Position numbers and translations under genes: made by a program | Notes under the pieces: model-generated | Told to the model about the DNA's origin: nothing | Seen by the model: the letters and a program-made list of their open reading frames with translations, nothing else | Databases searched by the model: none | NCBI GenBank assembly: GCA_018260475.1 | Contig: JAGLBA010000004.1 | Location: 96,971 to 160,970 of the forward strand | DNA length: 64,000 nucleotides | Direction of reading: 5' to 3' | Source of the DNA: Chryseobacterium sp. | GTDB taxonomy: Bacteria; Bacteroidota; Bacteroidia; Flavobacteriales; Weeksellaceae | Shown: piece by piece, positions 54,232-63,357 of the stretch | How the letters are laid out: every line of letters begins with the position of its first letter | Numbering within the stretch: position 1 is the first letter of the stretch

Positions 54232-57048
54232 TTACGCTGTTACAGGTCTCGTTTCCGGCTCGTGATCCACTCCGAACACGCGGTTGATAACATCGGTTTG
54301 GTTTTTCTCAAACATCTTGTGGCTACCCGGTGCAGGCGTTCCACTCTGTACCGGAGCGATTACTTGGATGCCTGTGTCCCGGAAGTTTCTCAAGATATAG
54401 GACCATGCGCCCATGTTTTCCGGTTCTTCCTGCGCCCAGATGAGTTCTTTTCTGCCTCCGTATTTTGTGAAGATTTCTTGTATTTTATCCTCTTGTATCG
54501 GATAAAGTTGTTCAAATCTTACCAAAGCCACATTTTCTGCTCCTAAAGCTTCTTTTTTAGCCAAAAGTTCATAATAAAGCTTACCAGAACATAGCACCAA
54601 TTTTTCTACTTTAAGTGCATCTGCCGCAGCATCGTCTATAATAGGTTGGAAAGCGCCGTTTGCCAAATCCTCCATTGGGGAAATTACTTTCGGGTGTCTT
54701 AGCAAAGATTTAGGTGACATCACAACCAATGGTTTTCTGAAATTCCATTTCAACTGTCTTCTTAAAAGGTGGAAGTAGTTGGCAGGTGTTGTACAGTTAG
54801 CCACAACCATATTTTCATTAGCACAAAGGGTAAGAAATCTTTCCAATCTTGCTGATGAGTGTTCTGCACCCTGACCTTCAAAACCGTGTGGCAGAAGCAT
54901 TACAAGGCCGTTCTGCACTCTCCATTTCTCTTCAGCGGCCACAAGATATTGGTCGATGATGATTTGCGCACCGTTGATAAAATCTCCAAACTGCGCCTCC
55001 CAAATTGTCAAAGTATTTGGCGAAGACATGGCATAACCATAGTCGAAACCAAGCACGCCGTATTCGGATAGGTGGGAGTTGTAGATATCAAAACGGCTAT
55101 CGGAAACATGTTTCAATGGTACATATTCTTCTTCTGTATCTTCCGTTTTCACTACGGCGTGGCGGTGAGAGAATGTTCCTCTTTCCACATCTTCGCCGGA
55201 AATTCTTACTGAAAAATTCTCTGTCAAAAGCGTAGCATAAGCCAGCCACTCACCCAAAGCCCAATCAATGGTATTCGCCTCAATCATTTTCAGGCGGGTT
55301 TCAAACAGACGGGTAATTTTGTTAATGAATTTCTTATCTCCAGGAAGTGTGGACATTTGTACCGCCAACTCCTTTAGTTTTCCAAGGTCAAACTTAGTAT
55401 TGACTGCATTTTGCAGACCTCCTTTTGTATTAAATTTAAAATCCTTCCAATCATCGGACATGAAAATGTCCATTGTGTTTTTAAGGATTTCTTTGGCAGC
55501 ATCGTAGTCTTGATCCAATAATGCCTTGAACTCGGTTTCCATTTTTTTCAAAACCTCATCGGACACAATGTTTTCATTGATGAGTTTTTGCTTGTAAATC
55601 TCGCGCGGATTCGGGTGTTTTGAAATTGCTTTATAAAGATTCGGTTGCGTGAATCTTGGTTCATCCCCTTCGTTATGTCCATATTTTCTATAACCCAGAA
55701 GGTCGATATACACATCCTTACCAAATTTCGCTCGGTATTCTGCAGCGAAACGCACGGCGTGGACTACGGCTTCCACATCATCATCATTCACATGCATCAC
55801 CGGAGATTCCGTAACCTTGGCAATGTCCGTACAATAGGTAGATGAGCGTGCATCCAGATAGTTGGTGGTGAAGGACACCTGGTTATTCACCACGATGTGC
55901 ACCGTACCGCCGGTTCTATAGCCTTCCAGAGTCATCATTTGCGCCACTTCGTACACAATACCTTGTCCGGCAATAGCGCCGTCCCCGTGGATTACGATTG
56001 GCAACACTTTACCGAAATCATGGTATTTGTTATCAACTTTAGCGCGGCAAATCCCTTCTACTAAAGCAGCCACTGTTTCCAGGTGCGATGGGTTGGGAGT
56101 TAGGTTGATGGCAACTTCCTCACCGGATGCCGTTTTGATTTTTTTTGAAGAACCCAAATGGTACTTCACATCGCCGGAGAATACATCCTCCTCGAATTCT
56201 TTTCCTTCGAACTCAGAGAAAATTTGTTTGTATGATTTCCCGAAAATATTAGTCAAGACATTTAATCTACCTCTGTGCGCCATACCAAGAACCACCTCAT
56301 CTACACCCAGTTGTGAGGATTTGGAAATCAATTGGTCTAATGCAGGGATTAGAGCCTCGCCACCCTCCAAGGAGAATCTTTTTTGACCAACAAATTTGGT
56401 ATGAAGGTAATTTTCGAAGGCAACGGCTTGGTTTAGCTTACCTAAGATCTCCGTTTTTTCCTCGGCACTCAGTTGCGGATGGTTTTCATTAACCTGAAGC
56501 CATCCTCTGATCCATTCTTTTTCCTCCACATTGGTCATGTGCATATATTCCACACCGATTGAATCACAGTAAATGTTCTCCAAATGTGAAATAATTTCCT
56601 GCAAAGTGGCAGCACCAGTCATCCCTGTTTCCACGGCGCAGTTGAATTTTTTGCTGAGATCTTCTTTGCTCAAACCAAAGTTCTCAATATCCAAAGTTGG
56701 GGAATAGTGTCTCCTCTCACGCACCGGATTGGTTTTGGTGAAGAGGTGTCCGCGGGTACGGTAGGCCTCTATGAGATTCACCACTTTGAATTCCTTGCGG
56801 ATGTCGTCCGGCACCTCTCCGCTAGCTGCGGCCTGCGCCATCTGCTGTACGGGAGCGTTAGAAGGTTGCGAGGATTGTGCCTGTGCCACGATTTCCTCGT
56901 CATCGGCATAGTTTTGCAAAGCAAAATCAAACCCTTGGAAAAACGCTTTCCAAGAAGGCTCCACGGAATCCGGGTACTTTAGGTATTGATTATAAAGGTC
57001 TTCAATCAGTTGCGCGTGCGCAGCATTTAAAAATGAATACTTGTCCAT
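54232..57048 (-). CDS. sucA: 2-oxoglutarate dehydrogenase E1 component
   Basis: This 938-residue thiamin-diphosphate enzyme decarboxylates 2-oxoglutarate and succinylates E2 in the TCA cycle. The short N-terminal E2-binding segment (YSFLNAAHAQLIEDLYNQY) starts the protein. VLGMAHRGRLNVL, VIHGDGAIAGQGIVYE (ThDP/Mg binding) and YRKYGHNEGDEP occupy the first half, and LWEAQFGDFINGAQ with MLLPHGFEGQGAEHSSARLERFL the second. All are normal for OdhA/SucA. An insertion region (MAQAAASGEVPDD, near 70-82) is Ala-rich. Operon sucA-sucB on the minus strand. Confidence 0.96.
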   Translation of the reverse strand: MDKYSFLNAAHAQLIEDLYNQYLKYPDSVEPSWKAFFQGFDFALQNYADDEEIVAQAQSSQPSNAPVQQMAQAAASGEVPDDIRKEFKVVNLIEAYRTRGHLFTKTNPVRERRHYSPTLDIENFGLSKEDLSKKFNCAVETGMTGAATLQEIISHLENIYCDSIGVEYMHMTNVEEKEWIRGWLQVNENHPQLSAEEKTEILGKLNQAVAFENYLHTKFVGQKRFSLEGGEALIPALDQLISKSSQLGVDEVVLGMAHRGRLNVLTNIFGKSYKQIFSEFEGKEFEEDVFSGDVKYHLGSSKKIKTASGEEVAINLTPNPSHLETVAALVEGICRAKVDNKYHDFGKVLPIVIHGDGAIAGQGIVYEVAQMMTLEGYRTGGTVHIVVNNQVSFTTNYLDARSSTYCTDIAKVTESPVMHVNDDDVEAVVHAVRFAAEYRAKFGKDVYIDLLGYRKYGHNEGDEPRFTQPNLYKAISKHPNPREIYKQKLINENIVSDEVLKKMETEFKALLDQDYDAAKEILKNTMDIFMSDDWKDFKFNTKGGLQNAVNTKFDLGKLKELAVQMSTLPGDKKFINKITRLFETRLKMIEANTIDWALGEWLAYATLLTENFSVRISGEDVERGTFSHRHAVVKTEDTEEEYVPLKHVSDSRFDIYNSHLSEYGVLGFDYGYAMSSPNTLTIWEAQFGDFINGAQIIIDQYLVAAEEKWRVQNGLVMLLPHGFEGQGAEHSSARLERFLTLCANENMVVANCTTPANYFHLLRRQLKWNFRKPLVVMSPKSLLRHPKVISPMEDLANGAFQPIIDDAAADALKVEKLVLCSGKLYYELLAKKEALGAENVALVRFEQLYPIQEDKIQEIFTKYGGRKELIWAQEEPENMGAWSYILRNFRDTGIQVIAPVQSGTPAPGSHKMFEKNQTDVINRVFGVDHEPETRPVTA

Positions 57049-57180
57049 TATTTAGGTAGTCTTTTTCTATAAATATGATAATTCACAAAATTACATAAAA
57101 ATATGTGAAGGGATTGTATTATATGGGCGAAAATCATCTAATATGATAATTCTGACCAATCATCCGTAACATACGCTTTT

Positions 57181-58218
57181 TTAGCGGTAAACGGGCAGCA
57201 TGATTTTCATCACCACATCGCCTTCAGAAGGCGGCTCCAAGAACCACTGCTGAAGTTCGCCATTCCTCATAGTATCTTTTGTAGCCCTTTGTATGAGCTG
57301 TTGTATGGCTTTTTGGCGACCGCCATATTTACCCTTATAATAGATGTAGTAATATTTTGACGCGTTGATGGTTTTAAAACTAAAATTATTGTCAGAAAGT
57401 CCCACTTTTTTCGAGATCGGCATACCATAGAAATAGGACACTTCATTACTCTTCAAATTTCCTGGATCCGTGGTCAGAATTGGCAGCCCCACTTCGTCAT
57501 CGCGCTTACCGAGGTCGGTAGTGATGAAGTTATACACCTTGTTGTGGTTCATCACGATACTTGCAATCAACGCATCTTTTTTATTGGAGGCGCTTACATT
57601 CACGCCCAAGAGAATCTTGCTCCCCTCGTCCCCTACCATAAGGCTATCGTATTTTATGGCGGCGGCTTGGCTTTCCTTATCTACGCGGTTGGCCATCACT
57701 TCGGAGAGTTGCGCCATACTTTGGTCTATGTTTTTAGAAAAACTTTCTTCTGTAAAAAGGTTTTGATAGCGGTTCATCAGGGAAAGTTTCGGCGTACGCA
57801 CGAGCCAGATAATCTTGGTCCTGTTATTTGGTAACGGCAGAAATTTCACATCTAACACCTGTGGGTTCTGCTTTTTGCCCTCGAAAAGCTGATATTTGAT
57901 CCCTTTGCCCGGACTCACGAAACGAATTGCCATTTCGCCATTTCGTTTCTCTTCGGGGTCTTCAAAACTAAGCGCCGCGCCTTGCCCTTCGTAGGGAGCG
58001 TAGTATTGCACCTTCATTTTTTTTGAACCGGAAAAATAAATGTTCCAGCGAGTAAGGTTTTGCAGATTGTTAAATTGCGCAAACACCTTTTCCACAGGGT
58101 AATTGATTTGTTTTTCAACTTTAAAAGACTTGTTTTCTTCCACAAAAGACCACATCGCCAGAGCATAAAGCCCCACCAAAAGAAACATTGCAAGAAATCC
58201 GAATTTAATCCATCGCAT
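57181..58218 (-). CDS. SRPBCC-type protein with C-terminal GyrI-like effector-binding domain
   Basis: This 345-residue protein starts with one membrane anchor (about residues 4-24, GFLAMFLLVGLYALAMW). The N-terminal globular part (about 30-170: INYPVEKVFAQFNNLQNLTRWN, PYEGQGAALSFED) matches the START/SRPBCC polyketide-cyclase fold, a hydrophobic-ligand pocket. The second half (about 190-345, ending VVMKIMLPVYR) resembles the GyrI-like small-molecule binding domain. The ligand is unknown. It lies 65 nt after glgC but behind a terminator, so it is probably its own unit. Confidence 0.75.
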   Translation of the reverse strand: MRWIKFGFLAMFLLVGLYALAMWSFVEENKSFKVEKQINYPVEKVFAQFNNLQNLTRWNIYFSGSKKMKVQYYAPYEGQGAALSFEDPEEKRNGEMAIRFVSPGKGIKYQLFEGKKQNPQVLDVKFLPLPNNRTKIIWLVRTPKLSLMNRYQNLFTEESFSKNIDQSMAQLSEVMANRVDKESQAAAIKYDSLMVGDEGSKILLGVNVSASNKKDALIASIVMNHNKVYNFITTDLGKRDDEVGLPILTTDPGNLKSNEVSYFYGMPISKKVGLSDNNFSFKTINASKYYYIYYKGKYGGRQKAIQQLIQRATKDTMRNGELQQWFLEPPSEGDVVMKIMLPVYR

Positions 58219-58231
58219 TTGGCAAAAATAA

Positions 58232-58262
58232 TAAAAAACGAGCGGCTAATGAAGTAGCCGCT
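58232..58262 (-). terminator. Intrinsic terminator of the glycogen operon
   Basis: On the minus strand an 8-bp stem (agcggcta with tagccgct; plus 58241-58248 and 58255-58262) and a 6-nt loop are followed by cgtttttt. It lies 21 nt after the glgC stop. Confidence 0.88.
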
Positions 58263-58283
58263 TCTTTATAATAAATAAAAAAC

Positions 58284-59552
58284 TTACGCGATGTGGGTAC
58301 CATCCGGGATAGTGGCGCCTTTTTTCACCACCACGATACCGTCTTTTACAGAGTAGGTATCGAAATCGCCATCCGGCATATGGTTTCCGCCAATGATTTT
58401 CACATGGTTTCCGATACGGCAGTTTTTATCCAAAATAGCACGCTCGATAAAGCAATATTTGCCGATGCCTAAATTTACATTGCCGTTCGCGATGTTCATT
58501 TTCAGGCTTTCTGTATCTTCATAATAATCAGATCCCATGATGTAGGAATTGATAATGGAACTACCAGTATCAATACGCGTACGGTTACCAATGACCGCAT
58601 TTTCTATCTTATCCGCGAGGATGATGCAGCCGTCCCCAAATATAGCCTTGCTCACATACGAACCGTTGATTTTACTTGGAGGGAGCATTCTCGCCCTCGT
58701 GAAAATAGGACTATGTGAGAATAGGTTAAACTTCGGCATTTCAGCAGTGAGGTCCATATTAGCCTCAAAGAAAGATTCGATGGTTCCTATGTCCGTCCAA
58801 TAGCCATCGTACTGAAAACTCAAGGTATTGTAGCCGTTGGTAATGGCATTTGGAATCAAATCTTTACCAAAATCGTCCCCTGGATCTTCCTCGAAAAGTT
58901 TAGTTAAAACTTTTTTGTTAAAGACATATATTCCCATAGATGCCAAAAATTCTTTGCCCTCAGCATGGTTTTTTTCTGATACCTCGGATTTCCAATCTTG
59001 AAGTACATCGAAGGCCGGTTTCTCTACAAAAGAAGTGATTTTATTGTTTTCATCCGACTTTAGTATTCCAAAACCGGTGGCATCTTTAGCATTTACAGGG
59101 ATTGTTGCCACAGTGATGTCCCCTTTGTTTTCGCAATGGAACTCAATTAACTCACGGAAATCCATTTGGTATAATTGGTCTCCGGAAAGAATCAGCACAT
59201 AATCGTACTCATCTGTGATATGCTTCATGGATTGGCGCACCGCATCGGCAGTTCCCTGGTACCATTGTTCATTTTCTACATTTTGTTCAGCTGCCAGGAT
59301 ATCTACAAACCCACGGCTAAAAATATCGAAGTGATAGGTATTTTTAATATGCGAATTGAGCGAAGCAGAATTGAACTGCGTAAGCACCAAAATCTTGTTG
59401 TAGCCGGCATTCAGGCAGTTGGAAATCGGGATGTCCACCAGACGGTATTTCCCCGCAATAGGCACCGCTGGCTTGGAACGGGAATAAGTAAGCGGAAACA
59501 GGCGCGTCCCACGGCCTCCACCCAACACGATAGATATTACACTATGACTCAT
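58284..59552 (-). CDS. glgC: Glucose-1-phosphate adenylyltransferase
   Basis: This 422-residue enzyme makes ADP-glucose from ATP and glucose-1-phosphate. The nucleotidyl-transfer loop GGGRGTRLFPLTYSRSKPAVP and KYRLVDIPISNCLNAG open the protein; GTADAVRQSM and LSGDQLYQMD line the active site; a left-handed beta-helix occupies about 290-422 (GNRTRIDTGSSII, GIGKYCFIERAILDKNCRIG). The last gene of glgB-glgA-glgC, 22 nt after glgA. Allosteric control cannot be read here. Confidence 0.96.
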   Translation of the reverse strand: MSHSVISIVLGGGRGTRLFPLTYSRSKPAVPIAGKYRLVDIPISNCLNAGYNKILVLTQFNSASLNSHIKNTYHFDIFSRGFVDILAAEQNVENEQWYQGTADAVRQSMKHITDEYDYVLILSGDQLYQMDFRELIEFHCENKGDITVATIPVNAKDATGFGILKSDENNKITSFVEKPAFDVLQDWKSEVSEKNHAEGKEFLASMGIYVFNKKVLTKLFEEDPGDDFGKDLIPNAITNGYNTLSFQYDGYWTDIGTIESFFEANMDLTAEMPKFNLFSHSPIFTRARMLPPSKINGSYVSKAIFGDGCIILADKIENAVIGNRTRIDTGSSIINSYIMGSDYYEDTESLKMNIANGNVNLGIGKYCFIERAILDKNCRIGNHVKIIGGNHMPDGDFDTYSVKDGIVVVKKGATIPDGTHIA

Positions 59553-59574
59553 AATAAATAGTTTTTAATGTCCT

Positions 59575-60981
59575 TTAATTTCTGTATAAATTTAGGTAAT
59601 TTTCCGCGGATTTGTCCCATGAAAAATCAAAATTCATATTGCTATTTATCAGGTTTTGGAGATAATCTTTGTTCCAAAATATTTCCCTTGCGCGGTGTAT
59701 CGCATGCACACAATCTTCCACCCCGGCATTTTTGAAGTTGAGCCCGGCACCTCCGGAAGTGACATCCTGCACGGTATCCCGAAGACCGCCCGTATAGCGC
59801 ACGACCGGAACGGTGCCATAGCGCATGGCATACATCTGGTTCAGACCGCATGGTTCTACGCGGCTTGGCATTAACAAGAAATCCGATGAAGCATAAATTT
59901 TATGCGAAAGATACTCCTTGTAACCAAGATCTATGCTCAAATTCACGTACACATGGTTCATCTCTCGTAGGCGATTTTCTATGGCTTTATCGCCAGACCC
60001 GAGAATCATGATATTGATGCCGCCCTGCGTCTGCTCAATTGCATTTTTTGCAATTTCCGGTATTAAATCGGCACCCTTTTCGTTTGCAAATCTTCCGATA
60101 AAAGAGAACAATGGTAGATCAGGATTCAGGCCGTATTCTAGGCAGAGGGCTTGTTTATTGTGCCATTTGCCCTCGCTGGCACTACTTTTATTATAATTAA
60201 AATCCAGCATCGGATCGGTCTCAGGATTCCAAACATCTAGGTCAATCCCGTTGATGATGCCGTGCGCCTTACCTTTTTCTTGCCACACCAAACTTTCTAA
60301 GCCTCGGAAATTGTAAAATAATTCTTCCATGTATCCACTGGAAACGGCATTGAAGGCATGGCAGCATTTAATCATGGTTGCCAAAGGATTGATGTAGCCG
60401 CCCCAATCCAGAAGTCCGCCTTTCCAACTATCGAACCACGGCATATATTGCGCCATACTCCAGCGCATTTGCCCCTGATATTCACCGTTATGGATGGTTC
60501 CAATGGTTTTCACACCTTTTAAAAACTGAAAATCTGGGCAATTTTCTATCATGAAAGGTACCAAACCGGTGTGGTAATCGTGGCAATGAAGGACATCTGG
60601 GCGAATCTGCATCGCGCTGAGCCAGTGGAGTACGCCATGTTGAAATGCCAGAAACTGTTGGCTCTCATCCCAATAGCCATAAGGATTATCGCGATCCAGC
60701 AGTCCGGGGATTTTCACCAAATACAATTCAAAGCCCAGCGCGTTCGACTTTTCCTTCATCACCTGCACCTGAAACATGTGGTGGCTTTGGTGGATGAAGC
60801 CATCAAAAACGATCTCGAATTCTTGCTCCCAGACGAAGGGTTTGTTGTACCACGGCATTACCACTTTGGCGTTGATGCCTTCTACTTTGTTCTGATATTT
60901 CGGCAGTGCGCCTACGACATCGGCCAGTCCGCCGACTTTCGCGACCGGGTAGCATTCCATACTGAGGTGGTAGATGTTCAT
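59575..60981 (-). CDS. glgA: Glycogen synthase (GT5)
   Basis: This 468-residue GT5 enzyme extends glycogen from ADP-glucose. The N-terminal KVGGLADVVGALP (about residues 15-27) binds ADP-glucose. HCHDYHTGLVP, TIHNGEYQGQ and NGIDLDVWNP are standard. The second Rossmann domain has FIGRFANEKGADL and SRVEPCGLNQMYAMRYGTVP, the last holding the catalytic Glu region. The gene lies 14 nt after glgB and 22 nt before glgC, so the three form one operon. Confidence 0.95.
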   Translation of the reverse strand: MNIYHLSMECYPVAKVGGLADVVGALPKYQNKVEGINAKVVMPWYNKPFVWEQEFEIVFDGFIHQSHHMFQVQVMKEKSNALGFELYLVKIPGLLDRDNPYGYWDESQQFLAFQHGVLHWLSAMQIRPDVLHCHDYHTGLVPFMIENCPDFQFLKGVKTIGTIHNGEYQGQMRWSMAQYMPWFDSWKGGLLDWGGYINPLATMIKCCHAFNAVSSGYMEELFYNFRGLESLVWQEKGKAHGIINGIDLDVWNPETDPMLDFNYNKSSASEGKWHNKQALCLEYGLNPDLPLFSFIGRFANEKGADLIPEIAKNAIEQTQGGINIMILGSGDKAIENRLREMNHVYVNLSIDLGYKEYLSHKIYASSDFLLMPSRVEPCGLNQMYAMRYGTVPVVRYTGGLRDTVQDVTSGGAGLNFKNAGVEDCVHAIHRAREIFWNKDYLQNLINSNMNFDFSWDKSAENYLNLYRN

Positions 60982-60995
60982 TTGGTTATTGGGTT

Positions 60996-63005
60996 TTAGT
61001 TTTTCGGTTTTCGGTTTTGGATGTCAGGCTGAGCTTGTTGAAGCCCGGACTTCTCGGCTCTTAGTTCTTGTTTCTTTCTTAAAACCAACCCTGCCAATGG
61101 CGGTAGTTTCATAATTAATGCTTTTTCTTTGTAAATGTTCTCTGTTTCTTCGTCTTCAAATTCTTCATCCTCGGTTTCTTCATGTTCAAGGTAAGAAATA
61201 TCTGCCGCTACACCGCTGCCGCCATATTTTTCGTCATCGGAATTCAGGATCACGAACCATTGGGAATCTTCTGCCACAGGGATTTTATAATCCAAAACAC
61301 GCGGGGTAAGGTTTAAAATAATCATCAAAACATCTTCCTCTTTTTTTCCTTTCCTTAAATAAATGTAAACTGAATTATCGGCATCATCTGCCTCTACCCA
61401 ATCGAAACACTGCGGTTCGAACTGGTTTTCGTAAAGTGCAGTTTCAGTGCGGTATAGGGTGTTTAAATCTTTAACAAAATCTGAAATTCCCTTATGAATA
61501 GGATATTCCAGCAAGTGCCAATCCAAAGATCGGGTGAAATTCCACTCGCCGGTTTGGGCAAATTCCCCACCCATAAAGAGTAGTTTGCCGCCCGGACTGG
61601 TAAACATATATGTGAAAAGTGCGCGCAGGTTGGCAAATTTCTGCCATTCATCACCCTGCATTTTATAAATCAAACTCGCCTTGCCATGCACTACCTCATC
61701 ATGTGAAAGTGGCATCATATAATTTTCATTAAAAACATACATGGAGGCAAAAGTGATCTTATGATGAAACTGCTTGCGTACAATAGGGTCCTCTTTGAAA
61801 TATTTGAGCGTGTCGTGCATCCACCCCATCATCCATTTCATGCCAAAACCTACGCCGCCGGCATGCACAGGCTTGGTAAGCATCGGGAAATCTGAGCTTT
61901 CCTCGGCAATAGTCATTACATCCGGGAACTCTTTGTAAACCTGGGTATTAAATTCTTGTAAGAAAGATTTGGCTTCAAGATTTATATTTTCGCCAAAAAT
62001 ATTGGGTTCCCACTCGCCCTCATTTCGTGCATAATCGAGGTGGAGCATACTGGTAACGGCATCTACACGAAGTCCATCTACATGATAACGATCCAACCAG
62101 AATAACGCATTGGAAATCAAGAAAGATCGCACCTCGTTTTTACCATAATCAAAAACATACGACTTCCATTCCGGGTGAAAACCCTTGCGCGGATCGGCAT
62201 ATTCGTAAAGCGGCGTACCATCGAAACGGTAAAGTCCGTTGGCATCGCTCGGGAAGTGGGACGGCACCCAATCCAGTATGACACCGATATTGTTTTTGTG
62301 AAGTTCGGATATCAAATACATCAAATCCTGCGGCGCACCAAAACGCGTGGTAGCAGCAAAAAATCCGGTGATTTGGTAGCCCCAACTCGGGTCGTAGGGA
62401 AATTCCATCACGGGCATAAATTCCACATGGGTGAAATTCGTTTCCTTTAAATAAGGAACTAGGCGCTCGGCAATTTCTCTGTAAGTGAGGTATTTTTCTG
62501 GGTCGTGCGTGCCGCGCATCCAAGATCCCAAATGCATCTCATATACGGAAAGGGGTGCGTCCAGCGTGTTTTTTTGGTATCGGTTAGCCATCCATTCGGC
62601 ATCGTCCCACTCGAACCAAGTAGTGGAGACTACCGTGGCAGCCTGCACATTCTGTTCCCAACTAAGTCCTAAGGGATCACCTTTTTCCAAGACCTCGCCG
62701 GTGGTAGTTGTGACGGCATACTTATAAATATCGCCCCAAACGATGCCGGGAATGAAGCCCTCCCAAATCCCAGAACTATCCCACCGCGGATAAAGGGAAT
62801 GTGAAATACGATCCCACCCGTTGAAATCGCCCATCACGGCGACATTTTTCGCATGTGGCGCCCAAACGGCAAAATAAACGCCCGGTACGCCATCCCTCAA
62901 CACCGAATGTGAACCAAACTTCTCATAAAGACGGAAATGTTTGCCTTCTCGGAAGAGATACACATCTTGGTCGGTAAAAAGCGTATGCGGAAGAACGGCG
63001 TTCAT
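60996..63005 (-). CDS. glgB: 1,4-alpha-glucan branching enzyme (GH13)
   Basis: This 669-residue branching enzyme makes alpha-1,6 branches in glycogen. A CBM48 domain (about residues 25-120: GVYFAVWAPHAKNVAVMGDFN) precedes the GH13 barrel with VILDWVPSHF (region I), DGLRVDAVTSM (nucleophile Asp), TIAEESSDFP (acid Glu) and LSHDEVVHGK (region IV). The C-terminal domain carries an unusual acidic insertion (EHEETEDEEFEDEETEN, about residues 612-628) and a basic tail ending NRKPKN. First gene of glgB-glgA-glgC. Confidence 0.95.
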   Translation of the reverse strand: MNAVLPHTLFTDQDVYLFREGKHFRLYEKFGSHSVLRDGVPGVYFAVWAPHAKNVAVMGDFNGWDRISHSLYPRWDSSGIWEGFIPGIVWGDIYKYAVTTTTGEVLEKGDPLGLSWEQNVQAATVVSTTWFEWDDAEWMANRYQKNTLDAPLSVYEMHLGSWMRGTHDPEKYLTYREIAERLVPYLKETNFTHVEFMPVMEFPYDPSWGYQITGFFAATTRFGAPQDLMYLISELHKNNIGVILDWVPSHFPSDANGLYRFDGTPLYEYADPRKGFHPEWKSYVFDYGKNEVRSFLISNALFWLDRYHVDGLRVDAVTSMLHLDYARNEGEWEPNIFGENINLEAKSFLQEFNTQVYKEFPDVMTIAEESSDFPMLTKPVHAGGVGFGMKWMMGWMHDTLKYFKEDPIVRKQFHHKITFASMYVFNENYMMPLSHDEVVHGKASLIYKMQGDEWQKFANLRALFTYMFTSPGGKLLFMGGEFAQTGEWNFTRSLDWHLLEYPIHKGISDFVKDLNTLYRTETALYENQFEPQCFDWVEADDADNSVYIYLRKGKKEEDVLMIILNLTPRVLDYKIPVAEDSQWFVILNSDDEKYGGSGVAADISYLEHEETEDEEFEDEETENIYKEKALIMKLPPLAGLVLRKKQELRAEKSGLQQAQPDIQNRKPKN

Positions 63006-63357
63006 GGCAAAAAATATTATTCTGTAAATATAATGATTTGTCTACTGAAAGTGTTTTAATAATTCGTTAAAAGTTGGCTCCAACACTTTTATACTGAGCT
63101 TGACTAAAAACCATACAACTACCAATAAACCATTTAGTCAAAGTAGCCTGCTTCTAGTGAACTATGAGAAATATATTATGTCCTGCTTAAACCAGTTCAC
63201 AGACCCGGACTCTTCTAACTTCAAAAATTGCTATGCCCACCATATAACCTATAAACTATTCATTAATTTTTTTATGAAAAGTTAATGAAAAGTTAAACCA
63301 TCACAAAATAGCGTTTTCATGGGGTACGTCTAATTTTGCCGAATAAAATTAGAAGCA
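63006..63357. other. Gene-free region before the broken TonB receptor gene
   Basis: No gene or repeat is recognised in these 352 nt. Two adjacent copies of tgaaaagttaa occur at 63274-63295. A perfect -7 box (taattttg, 63331-63338) lies 19 nt before the ATG at 63358 and should drive the receptor gene. Confidence 0.5.
63331..63338 (+). promoter_or_regulatory. -7 box (taattttg) of the TonB receptor gene
   Basis: A perfect TAnnTTTG; the -33 region shows only TTTTC at 63314-63318. The start site would fall near 63345, about 13 nt before the ATG. Confidence 0.45.

Noticed and set aside
56707-57059. Plus-strand frames over the start of sucA
   Set aside because: Antisense shadows of a well-conserved gene.
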